The notes under the pieces are model-generated. The model was not told where the DNA came from and did no database searches. It worked only from the letters and a program-made list of their open reading frames with translations. Below are positions 36,829-51,237 of a DNA stretch of 64,000 nucleotides, one piece after another. Position 1 is the first letter of the stretch. Each line of letters starts with the position of its first letter. The stretch spans positions 335,416 to 399,415 of the forward strand of contig JAVSMO010000001.1 of assembly GCA_032027165.1 (NCBI GenBank), read 5' to 3'. A program made the translations under genes and the position numbers. Source of the stretch: Denitratisoma sp. GTDB lineage: Bacteria > Pseudomonadota > Gammaproteobacteria > Burkholderiales > Rhodocyclaceae.

Positions 36829-37305
36829 TTACGACAATTCCCCCATCTGCGACTGCAGGTAGTTCTGCAGGCCGACCTTGCCGACGAGGTCGATCTGCGT
36901 CTCGAGGAAATCGATGTGCTCCTCGGTGTCTTCGAGGATCTCCTCGAAGAGCTCGCGTGAGACGTAGTCGTTGCACGCCTCGCAGTGGGCGATGGCCTCG
37001 AGCAGGGTGGCGCGCGCGAGGTGTTCCAGCTTGAGGTCGCCGGCGAGGGTCTCCGGCACGCTCTCGCCGATCATCAGCTTGCCGAGCATCTGCATGTTGG
37101 GCAGCCCTTCGAGGAAGAGGATGCGCTCGATCAGCTTGTCGGCGTGGCGCATCTCCTCGATGGATTCCTCGTATTCCTTCTTGCCGAGCTTGTTGAGGCC
37201 CCAGTTCTTGTACATGCGCGCATGCAGGAAGTACTGGTTGACCGCGGTCAGCTCGTTGGTGAGGGCCTTGTTGAGGTGCTGCAGCGTCTTCTTGTCGCCT
37301 TTCAT
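36829..37305 (-). CDS. bfr: Bacterioferritin
   Basis: A 158-residue haem-containing ferritin with four helices and the full ferroxidase set: [36 protein letters not shown] (Met 52-type haem ligand), [33 protein letters not shown]. It stores iron and is mobilised by the Bfd ferredoxin, encoded immediately upstream with a 4-bp overlap. The ATG at 37305 has an AGGAGA site and gives the standard N-terminus [16 protein letters not shown] terminator follows. Confidence 0.96.
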   Translation of the reverse strand: MKGDKKTLQHLNKALTNELTAVNQYFLHARMYKNWGLNKLGKKEYEESIEEMRHADKLIERILFLEGLPNMQMLGKLMIGESVPETLAGDLKLEHLARATLLEAIAHCEACNDYVSRELFEEILEDTEEHIDFLETQIDLVGKVGLQNYLQSQMGELS

Positions 37306-37529
37306 GATTTTTTCTCCTTTGCGTTGGGGCAGGCGCCGCAATTGCCGCTGCATTGCGGCTTGTTCGTCCGCGTCTTGCCCCTGAGCAGGCCATGGGCGTG
37401 GCCGGCGCAGCGGCCGCATTCGAGCGCGATGCCGAGGCGGGCCTGCAGGCCGCGCAGGTTGCGCACGCCTTCCTCGGCGGCGCGCAGGACCTGGGACTCG
37501 GTGACCGCATTGCAGACGCAGACATACAT
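37302..37529 (-). CDS. bfd: Bacterioferritin-associated ferredoxin
   Basis: A 75-residue [2Fe-2S] protein with [18 protein letters not shown] and [15 protein letters not shown] supplying the four BFD-type cluster Cys residues (CxC and CxxC). It reduces stored ferric iron in Bfr for release. The tail is longer than in E. coli Bfd and contains three further Cys ([12 protein letters not shown]), which may be an extra metal site. The ATGA overlap with bfr gives coupled synthesis. Confidence 0.92.
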   Translation of the reverse strand: MYVCVCNAVTESQVLRAAEEGVRNLRGLQARLGIALECGRCAGHAHGLLRGKTRTNKPQCSGNCGACPNAKEKKS

Positions 37530-37546
37530 AGTTTAGCCCTCAAGAA

Positions 37547-37723
37547 TCACTTGGTCAGGATCAATTTGCCGTTGCGGGTCTGCTGCAGCCGGTAGCGCTC
37601 GCCCTGGTGCTCGATGACGATTTCGCGCCGGCCCTGCATCAGCTCGGTGCTGGTGAGCGTCTGGCTCGGCGTGCCGTCCTGCCTGGCCGGCTGCGGCGGC
37701 GGATTGTTCGGTTGTTTCACCAT
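37547..37723 (-). CDS. hemP: HemP family haemin uptake protein
   Basis: A 58-residue protein with the HemP core SQTLTSTELMQGRREIVIEHQGERYRLQQTRNGKLILTK at the C-terminus. HemP proteins act in haemin uptake or its regulation and are typical Fur-regulon members. It overlaps the end of the polyferredoxin gene by 7 bp and lies 17 bp upstream of bfd, so it is inside the iron operon read from the Fur-controlled promoter at 41.55 kb. Confidence 0.88.
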   Translation of the reverse strand: MVKQPNNPPPQPARQDGTPSQTLTSTELMQGRREIVIEHQGERYRLQQTRNGKLILTK

Positions 37724-39204
37724 ACGAAGAACACGAGTATCCAGGCCGTGCCGACGGCGGCCAGCGGCAGGGCCAGGCCGGGCAGGGCCAGCATGGCGCG
37801 CTGCGGATTCGGCGCACGGTCGAAGAGCAGGCGCATGCCGAGCCAGCCCGACCAGGCGATGCCGGCGGCGAGCAGCGCCCCGCGCGCGGCGGGCAGCCAG
37901 CCGAGCGGCGCGCCTTCCGCGCGCAGGTGGGTGGCGGTCATCATCGACAGGCCGAGGAACAGGCCGATGCCGGCGAGCGGGATCAGCGAGAGGGCGATGG
38001 CGCGCCAGTCGATCTTCGTCATGCGCGCGGCAAAAGTCAGTCCCGCCAGCACGGCGCCGCCGAGGATGAGCGCCGCGCCGCCGACGTAGGCGAGGATCAG
38101 CGCGCCGTCGAGCCAGGTGAAGGCGTCGTTGGCCTCGGGGTAGTGGGTGAGCAACCACCAGGGCGCGTTGGTGTCGAGCGGCCAGAAGATCTCGCGCTCG
38201 ACCAGCCATTCCGCCGCGCGCTGGCGCAGGGCGACGAACCACGGGCTGACGGTCCACTGGAAGGCGCCGATGGCGACGCCGAGCATGCCGAAGACGAGCA
38301 ACAATGCCTCGCTGGTTCGTGGTGTGCGGGCTTCGAGGATTTCCGCATTGGGCGAGCGCGCGGACAACTCGACGGCGTCGCGGTGGCCGCTGCAGCGGCC
38401 GCAGGCATGGCACTGCGCGGCGCTGGTCATGTGCTTGACGTCGAGCAGCGGGGCGCAGTCGACGGCCGCCGTGCGTCCGGGCTGGCTATCCCAGGCGGCG
38501 CGGTCGATGCGGAAGTGCACCGGCGCGATGCGCGCGAGCAGGGCGAAGACGCCGGAGACCGGACAGAGGTAGCGGCACCAGACGCGCTTGCCGCGCCCGT
38601 ACATCCAGCCGACGGCGACGGCGGCCACCGTCGAGCCGCCGAGGATGAGCAGCGCCGCCTGCGGATATTCGTACACGCTGACGAGTTGGCCGTAGAGCGT
38701 GGTCAGCACGAAGGCCGCGAAGGGCCAGCCGCCCCAGCGCAGCCACTTCGGGATCGCCTTGCCCCTGCCGTGGCGCGAGGCGAATTCGGCGAGCGCGCCT
38801 TCCGGGCAGAGCACGCCGCACCAGACGCGGCCCATGAACATGATGGAGAGGATGACGAAGGGCCACCAGACGCCCCAGAACAGGTACTGGGCGAGCAGCA
38901 CCAGGCGCTCGTGCCACTGCGCCGCGTAGGGCGCCTTGTCCTGCGGCGGCAGCGGCGTGCCGTCGGGGGCGCAGATGTCGCCGTCGACGTAGGACGCGGC
39001 GCCGAAGTCGCCGGAGAACAGCCGCGCCTCGGGATGCGGGTGCGGCAGGAAGGCGGGCAGCACGACGAGGAAGGCGTAGAACAGCACGATGGCCCACTGC
39101 ACGCCGAGGATGAGGCGGCGGTGCTCCGCCATCCAGTCGCCGAGGCGCGCCAGCCGCGGCTTGCGGCGCGGGTGGAAGACCATGGCGACGGCTTCGGCGC
39201 TCAT
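37717..39204 (-). CDS. Polyferredoxin-type membrane protein (FtrD/CcoG/NapH-like)
   Basis: A 495-residue membrane protein with about six helices and 4Fe-4S motifs: GRVWCGVLCPEGALAEF, RVWCRYLCPVSGVFA and CHACGRCSGH. In Ftr-type ferrous-iron systems this protein passes electrons to the periplasmic or membrane partner. It overlaps the cupredoxin gene by ATGA and hemP follows. The C-terminal third is extra membrane helices, one of which contains repeat copy 13 (VLAGLTFAARM). Confidence 0.87.
   Translation of the reverse strand: MSAEAVAMVFHPRRKPRLARLGDWMAEHRRLILGVQWAIVLFYAFLVVLPAFLPHPHPEARLFSGDFGAASYVDGDICAPDGTPLPPQDKAPYAAQWHERLVLLAQYLFWGVWWPFVILSIMFMGRVWCGVLCPEGALAEFASRHGRGKAIPKWLRWGGWPFAAFVLTTLYGQLVSVYEYPQAALLILGGSTVAAVAVGWMYGRGKRVWCRYLCPVSGVFALLARIAPVHFRIDRAAWDSQPGRTAAVDCAPLLDVKHMTSAAQCHACGRCSGHRDAVELSARSPNAEILEARTPRTSEALLLVFGMLGVAIGAFQWTVSPWFVALRQRAAEWLVEREIFWPLDTNAPWWLLTHYPEANDAFTWLDGALILAYVGGAALILGGAVLAGLTFAARMTKIDWRAIALSLIPLAGIGLFLGLSMMTATHLRAEGAPLGWLPAARGALLAAGIAWSGWLGMRLLFDRAPNPQRAMLALPGLALPLAAVGTAWILVFFVW
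38033..38056 (+). repeat. Dispersed 24-bp repeat, copy 13 (inside the polyferredoxin gene)
   Basis: AAAGTCAGTC, CCGCCAGC, ACGGCG. On the gene (minus) strand it encodes AVLAGLTF in frame, at the end of a membrane helix. Confidence 0.88.
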
Positions 39205-39542
39205 TTGGCGATGACCTTCAGTTCGCCGGTGATGGGATTGAACTCGTCGACGAAGTCGTACTCGCCGGGCTTGAGCTTCGGCAGTACGACGAAGGAGCGG
39301 GCGCCGGCGGAGAGCACCTTCTCGATGCGCATCTCGTCGTTCTCGAACTCGAGCGGGCCGGGCCCTTTGTTGATGAGCACCAGCTTGACGCGGCGGCCGG
39401 CCGGCACCTCGATGCGCGCCGGTTTGAAGACGCCGTCGTCGACGACGACCTCGAAGGCGGGCAGCTCCCCGGCGGCGACTGCATTGCCGCCGGGGAGCGT
39501 TCCCGACCACGCGAGGACAAGGAGTGCGAGAAGGCGCCGCAT
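39201..39542 (-). CDS. Periplasmic cupredoxin-like protein (FtrB-type)
   Basis: A 113-residue protein with a signal peptide (about residues 1-23) and a cupredoxin_1 fold: VVVDDGVFKPARIEVPAGRRVKLVLINKG, GPLEFENDEMRIEKVL, LKPGEYDFVDEFNP. It lacks the Cys of blue-copper proteins; as in FtrB homologues, Glu, Asp and Met residues may hold metal. It lies between P19/porin and the polyferredoxin in the order expected of Ftr-type ferrous-iron uptake, and its stop overlaps the polyferredoxin start. Confidence 0.87.
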   Translation of the reverse strand: MRRLLALLVLAWSGTLPGGNAVAAGELPAFEVVVDDGVFKPARIEVPAGRRVKLVLINKGPGPLEFENDEMRIEKVLSAGARSFVVLPKLKPGEYDFVDEFNPITGELKVIAK

Positions 39543-39544
39543 GC

Positions 39545-40957
39545 TCAGAAGCCGAGCCTGGCGCGCAGGCCGACGACCTTGATCGTCGGCGCGCCGCCGT
39601 CGCCGCCCGGGCGCTGGATGAACTGGAAGTCCGGCGTCAGTTCGAGCAGGCTGTTCACGCGGAAGCGGTAGTAGATCTCGCCGATGCGTTCGGTGCCGGA
39701 GGCGCGCGGGTCGAGGACGCCGTCGCCGTCGAGGTCCAGCGCCACCGAATCCCGGCGATAGGCGGAACTGGTGCGCAGCAAGCCGAAAGCTGCGCCAAGC
39801 GAGTCGGCGCCGCGTCCCCAGGCGTTGCCGGCGATCTCGGCGCCGACGGTGAGCGCGCGGTCGAAGCGCACCTGGCCGGAACCCTGGTGGCCGTAGCGGC
39901 CGAACAGCGTGACGTTGTCCGTGACCTTCTGGTCGAGCGACATGCCGATGCCGGAATGGCGGCGCTCGATGCCGTCGTAGCCGAGGCCGCGGCCGTTGGT
40001 CCACAGGTAGGCGCGGTAGTTGCCCGGCAGGTGGTTGAAGCGCCAGGTGGTGTCGGCCTGGCCGATGATGTAGGGCTTGCCCAGCGAGCCGGAGAAGTTG
40101 GCGCCGGGGCCCGTGCCGAAGGCGCCGAGCGAGAGGCCCCAGGTGCGCGACTTGTCGTGCTCGTTCACATACTGCAGGATGGCGCCCGGCGCGAAGCCGT
40201 AGGCGTCGGCGCGGATGTCGCCGCCCGAATCCAGCAGCGGGTTGTGCACGAAGGCGTTGTTGAGGAACTTCGTCGACTCGTCGTCGGCCGCGGCGTTCTG
40301 GTCGAAGAAGACGAAGGAGTCGATCTTGCCGGCGGTGAGGTGGATGTGCTCGCGCGAATTGGCCTTGATGCCGTCGCGCGGCAGGGGCACCTTGAGCTGG
40401 TACCAGGCCTGGGCGAGGATGGCGAAGGAGTCGTCGGGACCGGCGTTGGTCTCGAAGGCGGTGGTGTTGGGCGTGCTGGTGTAGGTCGGGCGCAGCCCGA
40501 CGCCGTTGCCCTGGCCGAAGCGGAAGTGGGTGAATATCTTGCCTTCGATGTCGCCCATCTCGCCGCCCGGCAGGGTGACGGAGACGTCGCCGCGGTAGTT
40601 GGCGCGCGACTGGCGCGAGGCGGCGCCGGCGACGCCGTCGCGGCTGGCGCGCTGGCCGACCGCGGTGAGGCTGGCGCCGACGCTGATGCCTTCCAGCGCC
40701 TCGATCTGGCGCGCCTGTTTCTGCATGGAGAGGGTCTGGAACTCGACGGCCTTCAGGCGCGTGGCGATTTCCGGTTCCTTCTCGCTGAGGCGGTCGCTGG
40801 CGAGCGACTGCTCCAGTTCCTTGTTCTGCTTTTCCAGCGCCTCGACGCGGTCGGCCAGGCGCTTCATTTCCGCCAGCACGGCCTTCATGTCGTCGTTGGC
40901 GCCGGCGGCCGGGCCGGCAATCAGTGCCGCGGCCAGGGCGATGGGAGTGAGCTTCAT
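39545..40957 (-). CDS. Outer-membrane porin with N-terminal coiled coil
   Basis: A 470-residue protein with a signal peptide (ending AAGAN), a 45-residue coiled coil (MKAVLAEMKRLADRVEALEKQNKELEQSL) that may contact peptidoglycan, and a barrel ending with Phe (GLRARLGF). It resembles OprB/carbohydrate-type porins used in iron and metal clusters. It starts immediately after the P19 stop (no gap) and is followed 2 bp later by the cupredoxin gene, so it belongs to the iron operon, where it may admit ferrous iron or chelates to the periplasm. Confidence 0.83.
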   Translation of the reverse strand: MKLTPIALAAALIAGPAAGANDDMKAVLAEMKRLADRVEALEKQNKELEQSLASDRLSEKEPEIATRLKAVEFQTLSMQKQARQIEALEGISVGASLTAVGQRASRDGVAGAASRQSRANYRGDVSVTLPGGEMGDIEGKIFTHFRFGQGNGVGLRPTYTSTPNTTAFETNAGPDDSFAILAQAWYQLKVPLPRDGIKANSREHIHLTAGKIDSFVFFDQNAAADDESTKFLNNAFVHNPLLDSGGDIRADAYGFAPGAILQYVNEHDKSRTWGLSLGAFGTGPGANFSGSLGKPYIIGQADTTWRFNHLPGNYRAYLWTNGRGLGYDGIERRHSGIGMSLDQKVTDNVTLFGRYGHQGSGQVRFDRALTVGAEIAGNAWGRGADSLGAAFGLLRTSSAYRRDSVALDLDGDGVLDPRASGTERIGEIYYRFRVNSLLELTPDFQFIQRPGGDGGAPTIKVVGLRARLGF

Positions 40958-41506
40958 TTAGTAGCCGCCCTTCTTGCCGATGCCGGCGAAAGTGAATTCC
41001 CACTCCAGTTCGACCGGCTTGAACCAGGGACGCACGCCGGTGGCGCGGTCGGTGTGGCGGCCGAACATGTTGCCGGCGGGGTTTTCTTTCGCGTTGGGCG
41101 GGTAGACGATGAATTTCAGCTTGTACTTGCCCGGGCCCTTGAGCTTGACGTTGTCGCCGTAGTGCGGGCCGTCGGAGGCGACCATCGGCATCATGTCGCC
41201 CTTGATGACTTCGTTCGTGCCCTGCTTGACTAGTTCATACTTGACCAGCAGGTGCGGCATCCAGAAGCCCTCGGGGAAGCCGTTCGGATTGTTGGCGAGG
41301 GCGTGGATGTCGGCCTCGAGGTGGATGTCGGTCTCGGTGGCCTTGCGCATGTGGCCCTCCGGCTCCATGTCGATCGGCTGCAGGTAGACGGCGGCAATCT
41401 CCATGCCGGCGACGTTGTGCGGCGTGCCGATCGGGTATTCGAGGGCGTGGGCGGCGGCGGACAGCAGCAGTCCGGCGCCGAGGACGAGGCGTTGCAGACG
41501 GTTCAT
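40958..41506 (-). CDS. P19/FtrA-type periplasmic iron transport protein
   Basis: A 182-residue periplasmic protein with a signal peptide (about 1-21) and the P19/Tp34/FetP fold. Metal-binding residues occur in IDMEPEGHM, HLEADIHA, GPHYGDN and MFGRHTDR. These dimeric proteins bind iron (and copper) and present it to a membrane permease. First gene of an operon that continues through porin, cupredoxin, polyferredoxin, hemP, bfd and bfr. A sigma-70 promoter overlapped by a Fur box lies just upstream. The usual FTR1-type permease gene is not in the operon. Confidence 0.92.
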   Translation of the reverse strand: MNRLQRLVLGAGLLLSAAAHALEYPIGTPHNVAGMEIAAVYLQPIDMEPEGHMRKATETDIHLEADIHALANNPNGFPEGFWMPHLLVKYELVKQGTNEVIKGDMMPMVASDGPHYGDNVKLKGPGKYKLKFIVYPPNAKENPAGNMFGRHTDRATGVRPWFKPVELEWEFTFAGIGKKGGY

Positions 41507-41531
41507 GGGGCTCCCCTTTAAAGAAAACGTA

Positions 41532-41550
41532 AATACGAACGATTCGCATT
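41532..41550 (-). promoter_or_regulatory. Fur box upstream of the P19 operon
   Basis: AATACGAACGATTCGCATT, a 19-bp near-palindrome (7 of 8 arm positions symmetric) of the AATNNGAAT-type Fur box seen in betaproteobacteria. It overlaps the -10 region, so Fur-Fe should block transcription when iron is plentiful. Confidence 0.8.
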
Positions 41551-41576
41551 ATGATTATAGGGGTTCGGACTGTCAA
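41548..41576 (-). promoter_or_regulatory. Sigma-70 promoter of the P19 operon
   Basis: On the minus strand TTGACA (41576-41571), a 17-bp spacer and CATAAT (41553-41548), about 40 bp before the P19 start. A TATAAT also occurs at 41559-41554 but is too close to the -35. Confidence 0.75.
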
Positions 41577-41682
41577 GCGGTTTGTAGGCGCCTGCTCACC
41601 CGGTGCATGTTGCGGCGCGCAATATCTGGCGAAGTGGGCTGTATAATCAGCGCTTTACGCCAGAGATCCGCAGGAGAAAAAC

Positions 41683-42231
41683 ATGAACCTCGATCGCGTG
41701 ACCCCGGGGCGCGACATCCCCAACGACTTCAACGTCATCATCGAAATCCCGATGAATGCCGATCCGATCAAGTACGAGGTCGATAAGGCCACTGGCGCCA
41801 TGTTCGTCGACCGCTTCATGTCGACGGCCATGCATTACCCCTGCAACTACGGCTACATCCCGCACACCATTTCCGACGACGGCGACCCGGTCGACGTGCT
41901 GGTGCTCTCGCCGGTGCCGCTGATCACCGGCGTGGTGGTGCGCTGCCGTCCCGTCGGCCTGCTGAAGATGGAGGACGAGGCCGGCGGCGACGCCAAGCTG
42001 CTGGCCGTGCCGGTGGACAAGCTGTGCAGCCTCTACCGGCACATCCAGTCGCCGCGCGACCTGCCGGAAATGGTGCTGGCGCAGCTCTCGCACTTCTTCG
42101 AGCACTACAAGGATCTCGAGGCCGGCAAGTGGGTCAAGGTGCAGGGCTGGGTCGGCGCCGAGGAGGCGAAGCAGGAAATCCTCGATGGCATCGCCCGCTA
42201 CGAGGCGGCCGCCACCAAGCCGATGTTCTGA
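41683..42231 (+). CDS. ppa: Inorganic pyrophosphatase
   Basis: A 182-residue family I soluble pyrophosphatase. [42 protein letters not shown] (the DxDPxD metal-binding signature) and the late [17 protein letters not shown] carry the active-site Lys, Tyr, Arg and Asp residues. It hydrolyses the PPi released in biosynthesis. A TATAAT at 41642-41647 and an AGGAGA site precede the ATG. It diverges from the P19 operon. Confidence 0.97.
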   Translation: MNLDRVTPGRDIPNDFNVIIEIPMNADPIKYEVDKATGAMFVDRFMSTAMHYPCNYGYIPHTISDDGDPVDVLVLSPVPLITGVVVRCRPVGLLKMEDEAGGDAKLLAVPVDKLCSLYRHIQSPRDLPEMVLAQLSHFFEHYKDLEAGKWVKVQGWVGAEEAKQEILDGIARYEAAATKPMF

Positions 42232-42286
42232 GCCTGTCACGAACCTGCGGCATCCCACAGGGATTTCCTTCGGTCATAATCCGGCA

Positions 42287-43900
42287 ATGAGTTCCCTCCG
42301 CATCGCTCTCGCCCAGATCAACAGCACGGTCGGCGATCTGGCCGGCAACGCGCGCCGCATCGCCGAATTCGCCGATCGCGCGCGCGCCGCCGGCGCCCAC
42401 CTGATGGTGACGCCGGAACTGGCGCTGTCGGGTTACCCGCCGGAGGACTTGCTGCTGCGGCCGGATTTCTACCGCGCCTGCGCCCGCACGCTGACCGAGC
42501 TGGCGGGCCGCATCGAAGGCATCGCCGTCGTCGTCGGCCATCCGGAAGAACGCGAAGGCAACTACTACAATGCCGCCTCCCTGCTGCGCGACGGCAAGGT
42601 CGCCGCCACCTATCGCAAGCACCGCCTGCCCAACTACGAGGTGTTCGACGAGCAACGCTATTTCGCCTCGGGCTACGAACCCTGCGTCATCGAAGCGAAC
42701 GGCGTGCGCTGCGGCATCAACATCTGCGCCGACGTCTGGGAGCCGGGCGCGGCGGACGCCGCCCGCCAGGCCGGTGCCGAGCTGCTGCTGGCGCTGAATG
42801 CCTCGCCCTACCACATGAACAAGCAGGCGACGCGCTACGAGGTCCTGCGCAGCCGCACCGAGGCCACCGGCATGCCGGTGCTGTACGCGAACATGGTCGG
42901 CGGCCAGGACGAGCTGGTGTTCGACGGCGCCTCCTTCGCGCTGGACCGGCAGGGGCGGCTGACGCACCAGCTGCCGCAGTTCGTCGAGGCCCTGGAGGTC
43001 GCCGAATACGCTGGAGGGGACCTGCGCAGCGGCGTCATCGTGCCGTCGCGCCCGCTGGAGGCCGAGGTCTACGAGGCTCTGGTCCTCGGCGTGCGCGACT
43101 ATCTCGGCAAGAACGGCTTTCCGGGCGCCATCATCGGCCTGTCGGGCGGCATCGATTCGGCGCTGACCCTGGCCATTGCCGTCGACGCGCTGGGCGCCGA
43201 CCGCGTGCGCGCGGTGATGATGCCCTCGCCGTATACCGCGCAGATCAGCCTGGACGACGCCCGCGCCATGGCCGAGACCCTGGGCGTGCGCTACGACGAG
43301 TTTCCCATCGAACCGGCCATGCAGACCTTTGCCGCCATGCTGGAGCAGGAGTTCGCGGGAAAGCCCGCGGACACCACGGAAGAGAACCTGCAGGCGCGCA
43401 TCCGCGGCATGATCCTGATGGCGCTGTCGAACAAGTACGGCGCGATCGTGCTGACGACCGGCAACAAGAGCGAGATGGCGGTGGGCTATGCCACGCTGTA
43501 CGGCGACATGGCCGGCGGCTTCGCGGTGATCAAGGATCTGTACAAGACCCTGGTCTATCGCCTGTCGCGCTACCGCAACACCCTGGCGCCGGTGATCCCG
43601 GAGCGCATCATCACGCGGGCGCCGTCGGCCGAGCTGAAGCCGGGCCAGACCGACCAGGACACGCTGCCGCCCTATGAAGTGCTGGATGCCATCATCGAGG
43701 CCTACATGGAGCGCGACCTCTCGCCGCGCGAGATCGTCGCGCTGGGCTATGCCGAGAACGACGTGCGGCGCACTGTGGGCATGCTGAAGCGCAGCGAGTA
43801 CAAGCGGCGCCAGGCGCCGGTCGGCATCCGCGTGACGAAACGCGGTTTTGGCAAGGACTGGCGTTATCCTATAACATCGAAATATGCCGACGAGTGGTAA
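42287..43900 (+). CDS. nadE: Glutamine-dependent NAD+ synthetase
   Basis: A 537-residue two-domain enzyme. The N-terminal nitrilase-type glutaminase domain has the Glu-Lys-Cys triad (PELALSGYPPEDL, ATYRKHRLPNYEVF, CGINICADVW), and the C-terminal synthetase domain has the PP-loop IIGLSGGIDSALTLAIA. It makes NAD+ from deamido-NAD using glutamine. I chose ATG 42287 as the domain starts at once (SSLRIALAQINSTVGD). The 12-bp gap to glnB suggests joint expression; PII control of glutamine-dependent NadE is known in other proteobacteria. Confidence 0.96.
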   Translation: MSSLRIALAQINSTVGDLAGNARRIAEFADRARAAGAHLMVTPELALSGYPPEDLLLRPDFYRACARTLTELAGRIEGIAVVVGHPEEREGNYYNAASLLRDGKVAATYRKHRLPNYEVFDEQRYFASGYEPCVIEANGVRCGINICADVWEPGAADAARQAGAELLLALNASPYHMNKQATRYEVLRSRTEATGMPVLYANMVGGQDELVFDGASFALDRQGRLTHQLPQFVEALEVAEYAGGDLRSGVIVPSRPLEAEVYEALVLGVRDYLGKNGFPGAIIGLSGGIDSALTLAIAVDALGADRVRAVMMPSPYTAQISLDDARAMAETLGVRYDEFPIEPAMQTFAAMLEQEFAGKPADTTEENLQARIRGMILMALSNKYGAIVLTTGNKSEMAVGYATLYGDMAGGFAVIKDLYKTLVYRLSRYRNTLAPVIPERIITRAPSAELKPGQTDQDTLPPYEVLDAIIEAYMERDLSPREIVALGYAENDVRRTVGMLKRSEYKRRQAPVGIRVTKRGFGKDWRYPITSKYADEW

Positions 43901-45851
<1,951 letters not shown>

Positions 45852-45855
45852 CGTT

Positions 45856-47417
<1,562 letters not shown>

Positions 47418-47548
47418 TTATACTGGAGGCGCCATCGGCTACTAAGCGGGCGCTTCAGGAGGCATCCTGAATGGCCGTATAATCATCCCCGGACTCAACA
47501 AGAATAAAATTGCCGCGGCGGGTTGTGCCCGTCGTTGGAGGACACAGC

Positions 47549-48223
47549 ATGTCGCAAGCAAGCAGCGTTACCGTCGATGCCCTGCGCTCGATGCCGATCT
47601 TCGAATCGCTGTCCGTCGAGCGCCTGGTGCCGATCGCCCGCGTCGCCGTGTTCCGCAAGGTGCCGCGCGGCTCCACCATCCTGCGGGCGGGCGACCGCAC
47701 CGATTTCGTGTATTTCATCCTGTCCGGCGCCCTGAAGGTGCTGGTCTCGGACGAGGAGGGGCGAGAGGTCATCCTGTCCAATCTCGGCCCGGGCGAGTTC
47801 TTCGGCGAGATGGGCGTGCTCGACGACAACCCGCGCTCGGCCACGGTGGCGGCGACCACGCCCTGCGAGCTGGTGGTGATCTCCAAGGCGGATTTCAAGC
47901 GCTGCCTGGCCGAGAATTTCGACGTCTCCCTCTACATCATGCGCAGCCTGGTCAAGCGCCTGCGCACCGCCGACCGCAAGATCGAAAGCCTGGCGCTGAT
48001 GGACGTCTATGGCCGGGTGGCCCGCCTGCTGCTGGAGATGGCGGAAGAGGATGCCGACGGCCAGCAGGTGGTCATGCGCAAGATCTCCAAGCAGGACATC
48101 GCCAAGATGATCGGCGCCTCGCGCGAAATGGTCAGCCGCGTCATGAAGGACCTGAGCCTGCAGGGCCTGATCGAGGAGGGCGGCGGGCGCATCCTGCTGC
48201 GCGAGAAGCTGCACTTGGTCTGA
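47549..48223 (+). CDS. Crp/Fnr-family transcriptional regulator (cAMP-binding-like)
   Basis: A 224-residue Crp-type regulator: cyclic-nucleotide-binding fold with LSNLGPGEFFGEMGVLDDNPRSATVAA, dimer helix, and winged helix with SKQDIAKMIGASREMVSRVMKDLSLQG. It has no Cys cluster, and the PRSAT segment (the Arg-Ser of cAMP binding) suggests nucleotide binding. The start at 47549 is supported by GGAGGA 7 bp upstream; TATAAT at 47478-47483 is a likely -10. It diverges from trxB and precedes ftsK by 66 bp. Confidence 0.92.
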   Translation: MSQASSVTVDALRSMPIFESLSVERLVPIARVAVFRKVPRGSTILRAGDRTDFVYFILSGALKVLVSDEEGREVILSNLGPGEFFGEMGVLDDNPRSATVAATTPCELVVISKADFKRCLAENFDVSLYIMRSLVKRLRTADRKIESLALMDVYGRVARLLLEMAEEDADGQQVVMRKISKQDIAKMIGASREMVSRVMKDLSLQGLIEEGGGRILLREKLHLV

Positions 48224-48289
48224 GCTGAGCCGCAGATCTGAGGCGTATAATTCCGGCTTCGCCCGGCTCGCGCCCGTTACCGACCAAGC

Positions 48290-50572
<2,283 letters not shown>

Positions 50573-50613
50573 TGCCGCCCGGAACAAGTTTCTTTCCCGG
50601 ATGTCTGACGTGC

Positions 50614-51237
50614 ATGCCCGCATTGCTTAAAACCCTCCTGGTCGCTTACCTCCTGCCCTGCCTCGCACTGCCGGCTCACGCCGCCGCGCTCGACAAGCTG
50701 AAGGCCTTCGTCGAGGGCACGAAGAGCGGCCGCGCCGACTTCGTGCAGACGGTGGTGTCGAAGAGCGGGCGCAAGCCGCAGAACGCCGCCGGCAGCATGA
50801 TGTTCTCCCGCCCCGGCAAGTTCCGCTGGACCTACGACAAGCCCTACTACCAGTTGATCGTCGGCGACGGCGAGCGGCTGTGGGTGTACGACCGCGACCT
50901 CAACCAGGTCAGCACCAAGAAGCTTGCCGCCGCGCTGGGCAGCAGCCCCGCCGCGCTGCTCGCCGGCGACAACGCCCTGGAGAAGAACTTCGACCTCAAG
51001 GAGGGCGGCACGGCCGACGGCATCGAGTGGGTCGACGCCCAGCCGAAGAGCCAGGATGCGGGCTTCCAGTTCCTGCGCATCGGCTTCGTCGGCGACGCGC
51101 TGCGGGCGATGGAGCTCACCGACAGCTTCGGCCAGGTGACGACCATCGCCTTCGAGAAGTTCGAGCGCAACCCCCAGCTCCCCGCCGGGCAGTTCCGCTT
51201 CACGCCGCCCAAGGGCGCCGACGTTCTCGGTGAGTGA
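50614..51237 (+). CDS. lolA: Outer-membrane lipoprotein carrier protein LolA
   Basis: A 207-residue periplasmic chaperone carrying lipoproteins from LolCDE to LolB. Signal peptide (about residues 1-24, ending ALPAHAA), then [51 protein letters not shown], typical of LolA. I chose ATG 50614 for a regular signal peptide; the frame opens at the ftsK stop (50569), which would add a 15-residue tail. The stop overlaps the rarA GTG start by 8 bp. The ftsK-lolA-rarA-serS neighbourhood is common in proteobacteria. Confidence 0.94.
   Translation: MPALLKTLLVAYLLPCLALPAHAAALDKLKAFVEGTKSGRADFVQTVVSKSGRKPQNAAGSMMFSRPGKFRWTYDKPYYQLIVGDGERLWVYDRDLNQVSTKKLAAALGSSPAALLAGDNALEKNFDLKEGGTADGIEWVDAQPKSQDAGFQFLRIGFVGDALRAMELTDSFGQVTTIAFEKFERNPQLPAGQFRFTPPKGADVLGE

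Noticed and set aside
43850..43900. Sigma-54 promoter before glnB (TTGGCA near 43845)
   Set aside because: The -12 element TTGC is not found at the right spacing; only the GG-type half is seen.
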